The notes below the pieces were generated by a model. The model had not been told where the DNA came from. It made no database searches and was given only the letters and a program-made list of their open reading frames with translations. This document shows, piece after piece, positions 7,733 to 16,294 of a DNA stretch of 64,000 nt. The position numbers were made by a program, and so were the translations under genes. Location of the stretch: the NCBI RefSeq assembly GCF_001905145.1, contig NZ_LWLB01000004.1, positions 124,001 to 188,000 of the forward strand. The letters run 5' to 3'. Within the stretch, counting starts at the first letter, position 1. The number at the start of each line of letters is the position of its first letter. Source of the DNA: Nocardiopsis sp. TSRI0078. GTDB taxonomy: Bacteria; Actinomycetota; Actinomycetes; Streptosporangiales; Streptosporangiaceae.

Positions 7733-8443
7733 ATGACCGAGATCGGAAATGAACGACCCGTCAACACCACACGCCTGTGGTCGGGGGGACTGGCCACGGC
7801 CGTCGTCGCGGCACTGGTGATCTTCGCGGGCGCCCTGGTCTTCCGCGGAGTGTTCGGAATCCCGGTGCTCGCTCCCGAGGAAGCCGGGAACCTGGGCGAC
7901 GCGAGCACCGCCGCGTACGCCCTCATGGCCGCCGTCGCCGCCCTGCTGGCCACGGCCCTGATGCACCTGCTGCTGCTCAGCGCACCGAGGGCGCTGAAGT
8001 TCTTCGGCTGGATCCTGGGCCTGGCGACCGCGATCGCCGCCGTCGCGCCGTTCAGCGAGGCCGCGGGGGCGCCGAGCCAGGTCGCCACGGCCGTGATCAA
8101 CCTGGTCACGGGTATCGCGATCATCACCCTGCTGCGGAGCGTGGCGCGTTCGGCCACCCTGAGCAACCGGTCGGTGGCCTCCGGCCCCGGCACGGCGCAG
8201 GCCCCGGGGACGACCGTCAGGCCGGTCGGGGAGACGGAACCGATGCCCAGGGACGAGACGCAGCCCGTGGACCCGAAGGAGCCCGTGCAGGGCGAGGATC
8301 CCGTCCTGCGGCACGAGGGCATCCTGCCCGACGTCAAGCAGGACGAGTACCGCAGGAACCAGGTCCGCGCCCAGGAGATGGACGCGGAGGCGGAACGGGC
8401 CCGGCAGAGCCGCAGGGCTCCGGGCGACGAGCACGCCGGGTAG
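7733..8443 (+). CDS. Four-helix membrane protein (DUF6069-like)
   Basis: The 236-residue protein has four predicted membrane segments (about 16-38, 59-83, 89-107 and 115-134) followed by an 100-residue polar, acidic cytoplasmic tail. The layout resembles the actinobacterial DUF6069 family, whose function is unknown. ATG 7733 is preferred over the in-frame start at 7685 because a GGGGG run lies 7 nt upstream. A partial inverted repeat AGTACC/GGTACT (about 7694-7729) sits before the start. It is divergent from alr and followed by a terminator. Confidence 0.7.
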   Translation: MTEIGNERPVNTTRLWSGGLATAVVAALVIFAGALVFRGVFGIPVLAPEEAGNLGDASTAAYALMAAVAALLATALMHLLLLSAPRALKFFGWILGLATAIAAVAPFSEAAGAPSQVATAVINLVTGIAIITLLRSVARSATLSNRSVASGPGTAQAPGTTVRPVGETEPMPRDETQPVDPKEPVQGEDPVLRHEGILPDVKQDEYRRNQVRAQEMDAEAERARQSRRAPGDEHAG

Positions 8444-8490
8444 CCCGAGACCCCGGCGACCCGTGGCGCCCCCTGACCCGTGGCGCCCGA

Positions 8491-8517
8491 GGGGGCGGAG
8501 CCGCCGGCTCCGCCCCC
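8491..8517 (+). terminator. GC-rich hairpin terminator
   Basis: A perfect 12-bp stem (8491-8502 with 8506-8517, 3-nt loop) lies 48 nt after the DUF6069-like gene. Directly before it are two direct copies of GACCCGTGGCGCC, 18 nt apart. Confidence 0.75.
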
Positions 8518-8716
8518 TTCGCGTGTCCGGCCCCGACGAGCCGGGCCCTGCCCGACCCGTGTGTCGGCGGGGGCCGTCGCTGGTGTGGAGCCGCGCCGAA
8601 CCAACCCACAGCAAAACTACTGACAGGGCTCACGCGGGAGAACGGGCACCGGTCCGAAAACACCCGTCCACCATCCCGTCCTGAGCACAAGCGAACCCGG
8701 CAGGAAGGCCAGCCCA

Positions 8717-9562
8717 ATTCAGAGAATTGATTCGGAAGAACTCGACTTCCTGGATGACACAACAGCCAGACTTCATGGCCGATCCTTCACCGGTCAATCC
8801 GTCGGAAGGGACGGAGAGTACACCCAGTTTCAAACATTCGTAAGAGGCTACGCACTCGGACCCTCATTTCTTGTGGACCAGGAAGGAAAACTTCTCGAAT
8901 ACTCCAACTGCATAGGAAACCTCCCCATCGGCCCGTATTTCTTCTGGAGCAGGAGCGGAAACCTTGCAGAAGAGCGGGTCGACGATTTTTCAGATGGAAG
9001 TGTAAGACTTCTCCGAAAGTGGGACGAGCAGGGCCGCCTGACCCACGAGGAGAGAAAACCGCCTCGCAAGCCGCTTGTGGACACCATCTCAGGCGAAGCG
9101 AAGTCCAGGACTTGGCAGTACGTGCCACCGCACCCTGACGCACCAGGAAGGAAAGGGCACGTGCAGGCGGCCAGGTTGAATGACTTGGATTTCGACGATC
9201 AAGTCAACCACGAAGGCTCCCCTTACACGGGAGAGGCCATCCTTCTCAAGGACTCCGGAACAGCCCAGCTGCAAACTTTCATAGAGGGGAAAGAGGATGG
9301 CCCTTTCTTGATCTGGGCCCCCAGCGGCAAACTCATCCTTCAAGGCCTGCGCCAAAATCCCCATGGGCCTGTAGGCCCTTGGCATGAGTGGGATGAAGAG
9401 GGTCGACTTCTGCGCGAAACGGTCTACGACGCTCTGGGAAACCGAATTATCGTCCGGGAACTGGACGAGCACTGCGACATCGTCAAACAGGAGAAATTCG
9501 CCCCTACCAAGCTCCTGACGGACCCCGAGACCGGCGAGGAACGCCCTGCCCCCTGGCTGTGA
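8717..9562 (+). CDS. YwqK/MORN-repeat antitoxin-type protein with an apparent ATT start
   Basis: The protein is built of short repeats of the YwqK type (FTG, GP-x-x-x-WD-x-xG-x-L, GPFLIWAPSGKLI, GPWHEWDEEGRLL), seen in toxin-antitoxin and polymorphic-toxin immunity loci. The first orthodox start in frame is GTG 8873, but the frame upstream to 8717 still encodes family-like sequence (RSFTGQS, FVRGYALGP). Position 8717 would be ATT in an N terminus reading (M/I)QRIDSEEL. A strong Shine-Dalgarno AGGAAGG ends 8 nt before it. Either ATT is used, or the start was lost and GTG 8873 gives a short protein. Base composition is lower in GC than the surroundings, suggesting transfer. No toxin is adjacent. 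Confidence 0.6.
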   Translation: MQRIDSEELDFLDDTTARLHGRSFTGQSVGRDGEYTQFQTFVRGYALGPSFLVDQEGKLLEYSNCIGNLPIGPYFFWSRSGNLAEERVDDFSDGSVRLLRKWDEQGRLTHEERKPPRKPLVDTISGEAKSRTWQYVPPHPDAPGRKGHVQAARLNDLDFDDQVNHEGSPYTGEAILLKDSGTAQLQTFIEGKEDGPFLIWAPSGKLILQGLRQNPHGPVGPWHEWDEEGRLLRETVYDALGNRIIVRELDEHCDIVKQEKFAPTKLLTDPETGEERPAPWL

Positions 9563-10128
9563 GACACAGTCGAGTCCGGACTACCTGCCCAAGCACATCC
9601 TCCGGCGCTCCTGGTACGGGAGGTTCCCCGTCTGACGGACCCGCCGTACGATTCACCGTGCCACTCCCTCCCCTCCGAAGAATCCCCTTGAGCCACGACG
9701 TCGTCGCCCTACTGGCCGAGAGCCCCGACCACCGCTCCCTGCTGGACGCGATGGCCGCCGCCGGTCCCGGCCTGCGGGTCCGGGCAGGGACGGCCCGGAC
9801 CCGGCCGGGGTGCCCGCCCATGCCGGTGGGAGCAGTCCCGACACCCTGACCGCTGCCCAGGACCTGCCGGGCTCCGCGTCGAACTCCCGGGCAGACCTCA
9901 CCGGCATCGGCGGCGACCGCGGTGCCGACCTACGCGACGACAGGCCCGGTGCCACCAACCGCACGGAGACGAGCAACAGCAATGGCCACGGATTCGATGC
10001 CGGGCGGATGAGCGGACGCGATCCAAGTATCGAAACCCAGCGCCATCATTGTTGACTACTCAATCAACGGATATCCACAACAAAAGCTTACCCATCCGAA
10101 TACCCCAGATTTGCTTGAGGAGTAATCC
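9563..10128 (+). other. 566-nt stretch with gene debris
   Basis: No intact gene is supported here. A TTG-initiated frame at 9688-9849 (53 codons, beginning LSHDVVALLAESPDHRSLLD) has host-like GC-rich codon use and could be the N-terminal end of a lost gene. From about 9990 the DNA becomes AT-richer and leads into the YezG-like gene, whose promoter is probably in 10030-10110. Confidence 0.4.
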
Positions 10129-10590
10129 ATGCACGGAAGAAAAAAGGGTCACATGGGGCCGCTTGAGAAACAGGAGGCAATTGCTGAAATCGCCTCCAGC
10201 CTTCCGCGGTACTTCCCCGAAGGATGGCAATCCGCCCTCTACCACGTAAGAATCATGGGATCCTATGCCAATCAATTGTCAGAGGTCGAGAAAGGAGATG
10301 GTGAAATCGCTGGAACCGAACTGCCACCTGGCTCCAGCATGAAGTGCATGAAGCTACGGGCTGGAATGTACAGAGAGGGTGAGGGGACATGGTTCTCCCT
10401 CAAGCTGAAGTTCTGGAGCGAGGGGAGGTACAGGCCAGAATTCAACTATGACGATCATCCCGATTTTCTCTTCGTCCCGGATCTGCGCGAGTACGTCCGA
10501 GAGGTGAAGCTCTTCCCTCGTAGTGATGAATTCATGCCCGGATGGCTGCGCGAGCAGATTAATGAAGCAAACTCTGCCAATGGAAACTAG
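10129..10590 (+). CDS. Probable immunity protein, DUF600/YezG-like
   Basis: The 153-residue soluble protein shows the pattern of YezG/DUF600-type immunity proteins: a GTWFSLKLKF strand, FNYDDHPDF, and near the C terminus a fPRSDEFMPGWL motif. Such proteins neutralise secreted polymorphic toxins and often occur as orphan copies for protection against neighbours. GAGGAG precedes ATG 10129 at normal spacing. GC content is clearly below the genome norm, typical of exchanged immunity genes. No toxin gene is adjacent. The family call is by motif memory only. Confidence 0.55.
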   Translation: MHGRKKGHMGPLEKQEAIAEIASSLPRYFPEGWQSALYHVRIMGSYANQLSEVEKGDGEIAGTELPPGSSMKCMKLRAGMYREGEGTWFSLKLKFWSEGRYRPEFNYDDHPDFLFVPDLREYVREVKLFPRSDEFMPGWLREQINEANSANGN

Positions 10591-10617
10591 AGCTCCTTGG
10601 AAATACCCGCCGCCATC

Positions 10618-11019
10618 TAGGAGTCGCCTGCCTGGCCCACGACCTCAGCCAGGTCGCCCCCGACTTCAACCCCGACCTCCGGGGGTGCGCGAGCGGATCC
10701 TGTTCTCCGCCGGGTACCGCCCGGGGAGGAACCGGACCTGGAGGCGCTCACACCCCTGGTACGCGAGCTGGCCTCATGGGACGGCGGCCTGCGCAGCATG
10801 ACCGTGCACCGCGCGCTCGGGCGCGCCGACCTGGCCTACGCGCCCCGCTGGGCGGGCGTGTCCGTCCCCGTGGGACTGGCCGTGGGCCCCGAGAGGGTGC
10901 TGGAGGCGGGCCTGGAGAGGACGCTGGCCGTAACGGTGCGGGGCCCCGCCCTCGGCCCCCTGGTCTGGTACCGGATCGGGGACGGGGTGGAGCCGGAAGG
11001 CCCGGGACCGGTTCCGTGA
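10618..11019 (+). pseudogene. Frameshifted gene remnant
   Basis: Codons with host-like high GC3 run in one frame from about 10623 (VACLAHDLSQVAPDFNPDL), then continue in another frame from about 10690 to the stop at 11019 (EALTPLVRELASWDGGLRS..., VSVPVGLAVGPERVLEAGL). An ATG at 10798 could start a 73-residue product. No start with a ribosome site covers the whole, so this looks like the 3' half of a broken gene of unknown function. Its lost 5' half could be the fragment at 9688, with the YezG-like gene inserted between them. Confidence 0.4.
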
Positions 11020-11033
11020 GCTGATGGAGCGCC

Positions 11034-12266
11034 TCAGGCCCCGTTGACGGGTGCCCCGTTGATGAGGGCGTCCGCGTGCTCGGGGCTCAGGCAGTGCTCG
11101 ATCACCATGACTGCGGCGCCGACCACGCCCGCGCTCTCCCCCGCCACGGACGAGACGATGTTCAGGTGCTCGGTGGCCAGCGGCAGCGACCGCTGGTAGA
11201 TGACCTCCCGGACCCCGGCGAGCAGGTGGTCCCCGGCCAGGGCGAGCGCTCCGCCGATGACGATGACCGACGGGTTGAACATGTTCACCGACGCGGCCAG
11301 GACCTCTCCGACGTCGCGGCCCGCCTGGCGCAGCGCCCGCAGGGCGGGCACCGACCCGTTGCGGGACAGCTCCACCACGTCGCGGGCCCCGCTCGCGGGC
11401 ACACCCTCGTCGGTGAGCGCGGCGGCCAGGGCGGCGCCGCTGGCCACGGCCTCCAGGCACCCGGTGTTGCCGCAGCGGCAGGGCCGTTCGGCACCGCTCG
11501 GGACGTGGATGTGCCCCATGTCCCCGGCCGCTCCCTGCGCCCCCCGGTAGACGCGGCCCTCGCTGACGATGCCGCAGCCGATGCCGGTGGCGACCTTGAC
11601 GAACAACAGGTGGCTGGCCGCGGGCCAGGCGGTGTGGTGCTCCCCGATCGCCATGATGTTGACGTCGTTGTCCACCAGGACCGGAACGTCGAGCTGGTCG
11701 TGGACGTGGCCGGGGACGTCGAAGTTGTCCCACCCGGGCATGATCGGCGGGTTGACCGCGCGCCCGGTGGAGTGCTGGACCGGGCCCGGAAGGCCGATGC
11801 CCAGGCCGAGCAGTTCCTCCACCCGCCGCTCCGCGCCCTCCAGCAGGCCGCGGCCCCTCTCCACGACCCAGTCCAGGACGGCCTCGGGGCCCAGCGCGAT
11901 GTCCAGGTCGGCGCGCTCCTCGGCGAGCACCGCCCCGGACATGTCGGTGAGGGCGAGCCGGGCGTGGGTGGCGCCCAGGTCGGCGGCCAGGACCACGCGG
12001 GCGTCGGGCCGGAAGGAGAAGGTCGTGGGCGGCCTGCCTCCGGTGGAGACGGCCTCGCCCGCCGGTCCGATGAGTCCGCTGGAGAGCAGGGCGTCCACGC
12101 GCTGGGTGACGGTCGAGCGGGCCAGGCCGGTGACCGAGGCCAGTTCCGAGCGGGTGCGCGGCCTGCCGTCGCGCAGGAGTTGGAGCAGGGTTCCCGCACC
12201 CGGTGCGGTGGTCGGAGCGACGGTCAAGCCTTGTCCCCCCGGGCGAGTCAGCGCGTCTTCCGTCAT
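11034..12266 (-). CDS. ROK-family transcriptional repressor (NagC/XylR type)
   Basis: The 410-residue protein joins an N-terminal winged helix (about 25-80, TRSELASVTGLARSTVTQRV) to a ROK sugar-kinase-like domain. The phosphate-loop motif DLGATHARLAL and the zinc motif GH...C-x-CGNTGCLE are both present. The active-site context GLPGPV is kept. ROK repressors release DNA on binding a sugar. The gene is divergent from a sugar uptake and catabolic operon, which it very probably controls through the 109-nt intergenic region. The inducer is unknown. Confidence 0.92.
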   Translation of the reverse strand: MTEDALTRPGGQGLTVAPTTAPGAGTLLQLLRDGRPRTRSELASVTGLARSTVTQRVDALLSSGLIGPAGEAVSTGGRPPTTFSFRPDARVVLAADLGATHARLALTDMSGAVLAEERADLDIALGPEAVLDWVVERGRGLLEGAERRVEELLGLGIGLPGPVQHSTGRAVNPPIMPGWDNFDVPGHVHDQLDVPVLVDNDVNIMAIGEHHTAWPAASHLLFVKVATGIGCGIVSEGRVYRGAQGAAGDMGHIHVPSGAERPCRCGNTGCLEAVASGAALAAALTDEGVPASGARDVVELSRNGSVPALRALRQAGRDVGEVLAASVNMFNPSVIVIGGALALAGDHLLAGVREVIYQRSLPLATEHLNIVSSVAGESAGVVGAAVMVIEHCLSPEHADALINGAPVNGA

Positions 12267-12289
12267 ACGAACAGTGAAGCACAGGATCT

Positions 12290-12368
12290 ATTGACCGGTC
12301 GGCGTCAGCCTACTGTGCGTCAATCCTCCAACTTCTGCTTGACCACCGTCATAAGTCCGGCGTACCGT
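12290..12368 (+). promoter_or_regulatory. Promoter and candidate ROK operator of the sugar operon
   Basis: The -35 TTGACC (12339-12344) and -10 TACCGT (12363-12368) are 18 bp apart and point at the oxidoreductase gene. Transcription would begin at about 12375, essentially at ATG 12376, so the message is probably leaderless. Upstream, the inverted repeat ATTGAC (12290-12295) / GTCAAT (12319-12324) lies between the two divergent genes and could be the repressor site. Confidence 0.5.
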
Positions 12369-12375
12369 TCTGGGC

Positions 12376-13524
12376 ATGTCAGTGAAGAAGGTCACAAGCC
12401 CGGGTGAAGTGGCGGACTCCGGGCCGACCGCCCCGAACGCCTACCGCGCCGCGGTGATCGGCACCGGCTTCATGGGCCGGGTCCACTCCCACGCCGTCCG
12501 CGCCGCCGGAGGCGAGGTCGTCGGGGTCACGGGCTCCTCCCCCGACAAGGCCGAGCGGTTCCGGGCCGCCAACGGCGTCGCCCGGGCCCACGCCGACGCC
12601 CTCGAACTCGTCCGCAGCGACGACGTGGACGTGGTCCACGTGTGCACCCCCAACCACCTCCACGCCCCGCTGAGCCTGGCCGCCCTGGAGGCGGGCAAGC
12701 ACGTGGTGTGCGAGAAGCCCCTGGCCACCGACGCCGGCACCGCACGCGAGCTCGTCCGCGCCGCGGAGGAGGCCGGACGGGTCGCCGTCGTCCCCTTCGC
12801 CTACCGGTTCCACCCCATGGCCCGCGAGGCGCGCGCCCAGGTCGCCGCCGGATCCATCGGCCGTGTGAGCCTCGCCCACGGCGGCTACCTCCAGGACTGG
12901 CTCCTGTACCCGGAGGAGGACAACTGGCGGGTCGACCCCGATCTCGGCGGACCCACCCGCGCCTTCGGGGACATCGGCTCCCACTGGTGCGACATGCTGG
13001 AGTTCGTCACCGGCGACCGCATCACCTCGGTCAGCGCCCGGACCTCCCGCGTCAACGACACCCGCGACGGCCGGCCCGTGGCCACCGAGGACCTGGTGTC
13101 CTTCCAGTTCGCCACGGCGGGCGGCGTGATCGGCGGCGCCGTCATCAGCCAGGTCTCCCCCGGCCGCAAGAACCGCCTGGTCCTGGAGGTCTCCGGTACC
13201 GAGGGCTCCCTGCTCTTCGACCAGGAGCGGCCCGAGACCCTCTGGGCGGGCAGCCGGGGGCGCACCGGCATCATCACCCGCGACGACCCCGACCTGAGCC
13301 CCGACGCGGCGCGCCTGGCCACCACCCCCGTGGGGCACCCGCAGGGCTACCAGGACTGCTTCAACGCGCTGGTGTCCGACACCGGCGCGGCCATCGCGGG
13401 AGGGGCCCCCGAGGGCCTGCCCGTGTTCGCCGACGGCCTGCGCGCCGCCGTCCTGGCCGAGGCCGTGCTGGCCTCGGCCCGCGAGCGCCGCTGGGTCGAC
13501 GTTCCGGAGGTGGACGGGGGATGA
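12376..13524 (+). CDS. Gfo/Idh/MocA-family NAD(P)-dependent oxidoreductase
   Basis: The 382-residue enzyme has an N-terminal Rossmann fold (GTGFMG after residue 20), the family motif CEKPLAT with its conserved lysine, and a C-terminal domain with GDIGSHWCDMLEF, which holds the catalytic His/Asp region. Members oxidise sugars, inositols or their derivatives. It is the first gene of the operon and probably starts on a leaderless message. The stop overlaps the next start (ATGA). The substrate cannot be read from sequence, but inositol, rare hexoses and sugar acids are typical of the family. Confidence 0.92.
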   Translation: MSVKKVTSPGEVADSGPTAPNAYRAAVIGTGFMGRVHSHAVRAAGGEVVGVTGSSPDKAERFRAANGVARAHADALELVRSDDVDVVHVCTPNHLHAPLSLAALEAGKHVVCEKPLATDAGTARELVRAAEEAGRVAVVPFAYRFHPMAREARAQVAAGSIGRVSLAHGGYLQDWLLYPEEDNWRVDPDLGGPTRAFGDIGSHWCDMLEFVTGDRITSVSARTSRVNDTRDGRPVATEDLVSFQFATAGGVIGGAVISQVSPGRKNRLVLEVSGTEGSLLFDQERPETLWAGSRGRTGIITRDDPDLSPDAARLATTPVGHPQGYQDCFNALVSDTGAAIAGGAPEGLPVFADGLRAAVLAEAVLASARERRWVDVPEVDGG

Positions 13525-15152
13525 CCACCGAGCCCCTGCTCCGCATGAGCGGTGTCGGCAAGTCCTTCACGGGCGTGCGCGTGCTGCACGGTGTGGACCT
13601 GGAACTGCACCCCGGCGAGCTGCACGCGCTGGTCGGCGAGAACGGCGCGGGCAAGTCCACCCTGATGAAGGTGCTGGCCGGCGTGCACCGAGCGGACGAG
13701 GGGACCATCGAGCTGGAGGGCGAACGCGTCTCCTTCGAGCACCCCGTCCAGGCCCAGCGCGCGGGCGTGGCCACGGTCTTCCAGGAGTTCAACCTCCTGC
13801 CCGAGCGCACCGTCGCCGAGAACGTCTTCCTCGGCCGGGAGATCCGCCGCCGCGGCCTGGTGGACGGCCGGGCCATGGAGCGGGCCACGGCCGAGCTGCT
13901 CGCCGACCTGGGCCTGGAGGGCATCGCCCCCCGGACCAGGGTGCGGTCGCTGTCGGTGGCCGAGCAGCAGATCGTGGAGATCGTCAAGGCGCTCTCCCAC
14001 GACGCGCGCATCATCTCCATGGACGAGCCGACCGCCGCGCTGGCCGACCACGAGGTGGAGGTGCTCTACCGGATCATCGGCCGCCTGCGCGAACGCGGCG
14101 TGGCGGTGCTGTACGTGTCGCACCGCATGAAGGAGATCTTCGACCTGGCCGACACGATCACCGTCCTCAAGGACGGGTACCGGGTGGACACCGTCCCCGC
14201 CGACGGGATCGGCCCCGCCGAGCTGGTCCGCAAGATGGTGGGGCGCCCGGTCTCGGCGGTCTTCCCCGAGCGGCTGGAGCCGCACGGCGAACACGTGGGG
14301 AAGGTGCGGCTGTCGGTGTCCGGCGGCGGCAACACCCAGCTGGACGGGATCGGCTTCGAGGTGCGCGGCGGCGAGATCCTGGGCCTGGGAGGGCTCCAGG
14401 GCAGCGGGCGCACGGAGGTCGCCCACGCCCTCTTCGGCGTCGAGCGCTTCACCCGCGGCGAGGTCTCCGTGGACGGGCGGCGGGTCGACCCGCGCTCGCC
14501 GCGCCGGGCCGTGCGCGCCGGGCTGGTGCTGGTCACCGAGGACCGCAAGACGCAGGGGCTCGCGCTGAACCAGTCGGTCGCGGCCAACGGGCGCCTGGTC
14601 CTGGACGCGGTCTGGCCCCTCGGATCGGCCCGGCGGGCCAGACGGCTCCCGGGCATCCTCTCCTCGGTGGAGCTGGTGGCGCGCGGCGGCCACGCCCAGG
14701 AGGTCCGCTACCTGTCCGGCGGCAACCAGCAGAAGGTCGTGCTGGCCAAGTGGCTGGCCGCCGAGCCCGGCGTGATGGTGCTCGACGAGCCCACGCGCGG
14801 CATCGACGTGGGCGCCAAGCAGGCCGTCTACCGGCTGATGCGCGAACTGGCGGCGGCGGGCGTGGCGATCGTGCTCATCTCCTCCGAGCTGCCCGAGCTG
14901 ATCGGCATGTCCGACCGGCTGGTCGTCCTGCGGGACGGCCGGGTGGCGGAGGAGCTGCCCGGCGGATCCAGCGAGGAGGCCGTCATGGCGGCGGCCACCG
15001 GATCACGGCACGAGGGCGGGAACGGGGACGGCCCCGGCGCCCGCGGCCCCCGGGCGCCGTCCCCCGCCGGCGATGCTCCCCCCGAAGGCCCGCCGCCTCC
15101 CGAGAAGAGCGGCGGCGGTTCCCCGGCACGGCACGAGGAGGCCGCCCCGTGA
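13521..15152 (+). CDS. Sugar ABC transporter ATP-binding protein (RbsA/MglA type)
   Basis: This 543-residue protein has two ABC domains in tandem. The first has a canonical Walker A (GENGAGKST), Q-loop, LSVAEQQ signature and MDEPTAAL Walker B. The second has the degenerate Walker A of the CUT2 class (GLQGSGRTE) but a full LSGGNQQKVV signature and LDEPTRGID. This is the usual layout of carbohydrate uptake class 2 ATPases. After about residue 495 there is a Pro/Gly-rich tail not needed for function. Overlaps at both ends (ATGA, GTGA) couple it to its neighbours. Confidence 0.95.
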   Translation: MTTEPLLRMSGVGKSFTGVRVLHGVDLELHPGELHALVGENGAGKSTLMKVLAGVHRADEGTIELEGERVSFEHPVQAQRAGVATVFQEFNLLPERTVAENVFLGREIRRRGLVDGRAMERATAELLADLGLEGIAPRTRVRSLSVAEQQIVEIVKALSHDARIISMDEPTAALADHEVEVLYRIIGRLRERGVAVLYVSHRMKEIFDLADTITVLKDGYRVDTVPADGIGPAELVRKMVGRPVSAVFPERLEPHGEHVGKVRLSVSGGGNTQLDGIGFEVRGGEILGLGGLQGSGRTEVAHALFGVERFTRGEVSVDGRRVDPRSPRRAVRAGLVLVTEDRKTQGLALNQSVAANGRLVLDAVWPLGSARRARRLPGILSSVELVARGGHAQEVRYLSGGNQQKVVLAKWLAAEPGVMVLDEPTRGIDVGAKQAVYRLMRELAAAGVAIVLISSELPELIGMSDRLVVLRDGRVAEELPGGSSEEAVMAAATGSRHEGGNGDGPGARGPRAPSPAGDAPPEGPPPPEKSGGGSPARHEEAAP

Positions 15153-16294
15153 CACGTCCCCCCACCCCCGTCCCCCGGAGCCTCCGACCGCGCCTGGGCA
15201 CCACCGGGCTGGTCTACCTCGCCCTGGTGCTGCTGCTCGCGCTCAGCGCCGCGCTCGTGGCCGCGCGGGGCGGCAACCTGTTCACCACCGCCAACACCGT
15301 CGACCTGTTCACCCGCAGCAGCCTGCTCGGGTTCCTGGCCATCGGGCAGACCCTCGTCATCCTGTGCCGCTCCCTGGACCTGTCGGTGGGCTACGTCGCC
15401 GCGCTGTCCACCGTGGTGGCGGCCACCACCATGGCGGGCGACCCCTCCCGCGTCCTCCTCGGCGTGGGCGCGACGCTCGGCGTGGCCGGGCTGATCGGAC
15501 TGGCCAACGGGCTGGTGGTGACCAGGCTCCAGGTCAACCCCTTCATCGCCACCCTGGGCATGGGGCTGGTGATCAAGGGCTACCTGGACACGAACTTCCA
15601 GGGTCCGGCCGGATCGGTCCCCGCCGCCTTCCAGGCCTTCGGCTACACCCGGATCAGCGTGCTGCCCGTGTCCACCCTGGTGATGCTGGGGCTGGCGGTG
15701 GCGGCGGTGCTCTTCCTGCGGCGCACCCGGACGGGGTACCACATGTACGCGGTCGGCGGCGACGCCGAGGTCGCCCGGCTCTCGGGGATCCGCTCCGGGG
15801 TGCCCACGGTCACCGCGCACGTGCTGTGCTCGGTCGCGGCCGGTGTCGCCGGCCTGCTGCTGGCCGCCCGGTTCGGCACCGGCAGCGCCACGGTCTACAC
15901 CGGCGGCTACGAACTGGAGGCCATCGCGGCCGTGGTGCTGGGCGGCACCTACCTGCTCGGCGGGCGCGGCGGCGTGGCCGGGACGGTCGCGGGAGTGCTC
16001 ATCCTCGCCACGCTCGACACGGTGTTCAACGTGCTGGCGGTCGACCCGTTCGTCAAGGACGTGCTGCGCGGCGTCATCGTCATCGCCGCCGTGGCCGTCT
16101 ACGCCCGCCGCGGGCACTCCGCCAGGCGGGTGCGCTTCCCCTCCGGCGGCGCGGCGCCGCCCGGTCCCGGCCCGGAGGCGGGGCCGGGCCCCGAACCCTC
16201 CTCCGGCCCCGAGCCCGACCCCGGCTCCGGCCCCGATCCCGAAACCGACCACGGTCCCGGTCCCGCACCGCAGCCCCTGGGAGGCCGCCGATGA
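15149..16294 (+). CDS. Sugar ABC transporter permease 1 (RbsC/RhaP type)
   Basis: The 381-residue membrane protein belongs to the BPD_transp_2 family, with about ten hydrophobic segments and the typical motifs LCRSLDLSVGYV and YAVGGDAEVARLSGI. GTG 15149 overlaps the ATPase stop. The C-terminal 35 or so residues are a low-complexity Gly-Pro-Glu-Asp tail encoded by a repetitive GC tract (about 16150-16285), unusual for a permease. It pairs with the next permease to form a heterodimeric channel. Confidence 0.93.
   Translation: MTRPPTPVPRSLRPRLGTTGLVYLALVLLLALSAALVAARGGNLFTTANTVDLFTRSSLLGFLAIGQTLVILCRSLDLSVGYVAALSTVVAATTMAGDPSRVLLGVGATLGVAGLIGLANGLVVTRLQVNPFIATLGMGLVIKGYLDTNFQGPAGSVPAAFQAFGYTRISVLPVSTLVMLGLAVAAVLFLRRTRTGYHMYAVGGDAEVARLSGIRSGVPTVTAHVLCSVAAGVAGLLLAARFGTGSATVYTGGYELEAIAAVVLGGTYLLGGRGGVAGTVAGVLILATLDTVFNVLAVDPFVKDVLRGVIVIAAVAVYARRGHSARRVRFPSGGAAPPGPGPEAGPGPEPSSGPEPDPGSGPDPETDHGPGPAPQPLGGRR

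Noticed and set aside
12642-13520. Long frame running into the ABC ATPase from upstream
   Set aside because: It is the out-of-frame shadow of the oxidoreductase gene; ATG 13521 has the ATGA overlap.
15073-16290. Very long plus-strand frame before permease 2
   Set aside because: Arg/Pro-rich shadow of permease 1; all conserved residues begin after 16291.
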